Assembly: GCA_942636505.2 (NCBI GenBank)
Contig: CALOGB020000174.1
Coordinates: 248,001 to 312,000, forward strand
Source of the DNA: an uncultured bacterium
GTDB lineage: Bacteria; Pseudomonadota; Alphaproteobacteria; Sphingomonadales; Sphingomonadaceae
Length of the DNA: 64,000 nt
Direction: 5' to 3'
Below are positions 63,489 through 64,000 of the stretch, in pieces. Made by a program: the position numbers and the translations under genes. Position 1 is the first letter of the stretch. Each line of letters begins with the position of its first letter. The notes below the pieces were generated by a model. It ran no database searches. It was not told the origin of the DNA and saw only the letters and a program-made list of their open reading frames with translations.

Positions 63489-64000
63489 ATGAGTTCCAAC
63501 AATATCGAAGCACTCGAAAAGCGTCTGTGGACGGCGGCGGACCAATTGCGCGCGAACAGCGATTTCGCCAGCAACGAATATTTCCTGCCCGTCATGGGCC
63601 TGATCTTTTTGCGGCATGCTTATAGCCGCTATCTCGCCGTGAAACCCCAAATCGAAGCGGGCTTGCCCAGTCGGGGCGGCGTGACCCGTCCGCTGACCAA
63701 GGAAGACTTCACCAGTCGGGGCGCGATCTTCCTGCAACCCGAAGCGCAGTTCGACCATCTGGCCAGCTTGCCCGGTGGGATGGACCGTGCGGCGGCCATC
63801 ATCGCGGCAATGGAGGCGGTCGAGCGCGACTATCCAGCACTGGCAGGCGTCCTGCCAAAGAATGAATACCAAACGCTTGAGAACGACGTGCTCGGCGACG
63901 TGCTGCGCATCTTCAACGATCCTGCGCTGCAAAATGCCAAGGGCGACGTATTCGGGCGCATTTACGAATATTTCCTGACGCAATTTGCCGATCAGAGCGC
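63489..64000 (+). CDS. hsdM: Type I restriction-modification DNA methylase HsdM, N-terminal part (partial)
   Basis: From the ATG at 63489 the frame stays open to the window end (about 170 codons). It reads NIEALEKRLWTAADQLRAN, LPVMGLIFLRHAYSRYLA, LEND-type VLGDVLRIFNDPALQ and FGRIYEYFLTQFA, the N-terminal helical domain of HsdM with its conserved ending before the methylase fold. The rest, and hsdS and hsdR, would lie beyond the window. Confidence 0.92.
   Translation, partial: MSSNNIEALEKRLWTAADQLRANSDFASNEYFLPVMGLIFLRHAYSRYLAVKPQIEAGLPSRGGVTRPLTKEDFTSRGAIFLQPEAQFDHLASLPGGMDRAAAIIAAMEAVERDYPALAGVLPKNEYQTLENDVLGDVLRIFNDPALQNAKGDVFGRIYEYFLTQFADQS

Overview
The window is high-GC, densely coded chromosomal DNA that looks like a Sphingomonas-type alphaproteobacterium (Sphingomonadaceae). 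This is inferred from the three TonB-dependent receptors, the 1.5-kDa-class (about 1538-residue) NAD-glutamate dehydrogenase, the short-form HisG, the infA-maf-rnase-yacG-tRNA-Phe order, the RcnB-like protein and the many paired intergenic palindromes. No database search was possible, so the genus is an inference.

Layout. 1-155 is the biotinyl-domain end of an acyl-CoA carboxylase. 156-682 holds only palindromic repeats. 683-11740 carries an MscS channel, a secreted beta-rich protein, a sugar-porter MFS transporter, two TonB-dependent receptors and a DUF1624 membrane protein. 11860-17008 carries an M16 peptidase, a small companion and a CocE/NonD hydrolase. 17147-22318 is a cell-envelope block: a DegT aminotransferase fused to a flavin/NAD(P) oxidoreductase, a translationally coupled GT2 glycosyltransferase and two L,D-transpeptidases. 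22430-27718 carries a HAD phosphatase, rpmJ, a DUF4136 lipoprotein, an M14 carboxypeptidase, gpmA and purEK. 27897-29978 is the conserved tRNA-Phe/yacG/RNase E-G/maf/infA cluster. 30264-33807 carries a DNA methyltransferase with a fused PD-(D/E)XK-like nuclease domain and an S9 peptidase. 34057-40075 runs hisG-hisD-nusB-thiL-hppA on the minus strand. 40134-46284 is a mix of small metabolic and stress genes (DUF2332, RcnB-like, epoxide-hydrolase-like, pirin, NUDIX, GST, BolA, J-domain). 46463-50269 is cobS-cobT with a Phd/VapC toxin-antitoxin pair inserted between them by overlapping codons. 50341-54861 is an iron-uptake operon (catecholate receptor, PiuC-type hydroxylase, PepSY/PiuB-type membrane protein) behind a Fur-box-like palindrome. 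55022-60880 is the NAD-glutamate dehydrogenase and a PAS-like protein.

From tRNA-Thr(CGT) at 61014-61089 to the window end the sequence changes character. It becomes visibly more AT-rich and holds a TIR-domain protein with a Cys-rich head and a Ser/Tyr/Gly-rich linker, a 71-residue two-repeat protein, an XRE regulator with an ImmA/IrrE peptidase, and the start of a type I restriction-modification hsdM. This is best read as a defence island next to a tRNA gene; it is cut by the window edge and no integrase is visible.

The strongest candidates for undescribed biology are the TIR protein plus repeat protein pair, the aminotransferase-oxidoreductase fusion coupled to a glycosyltransferase, and the toxin-antitoxin pair wired into the cobaltochelatase operon. 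A dispersed set of about fifteen paired inverted-repeat elements sits between genes all along the non-island part.
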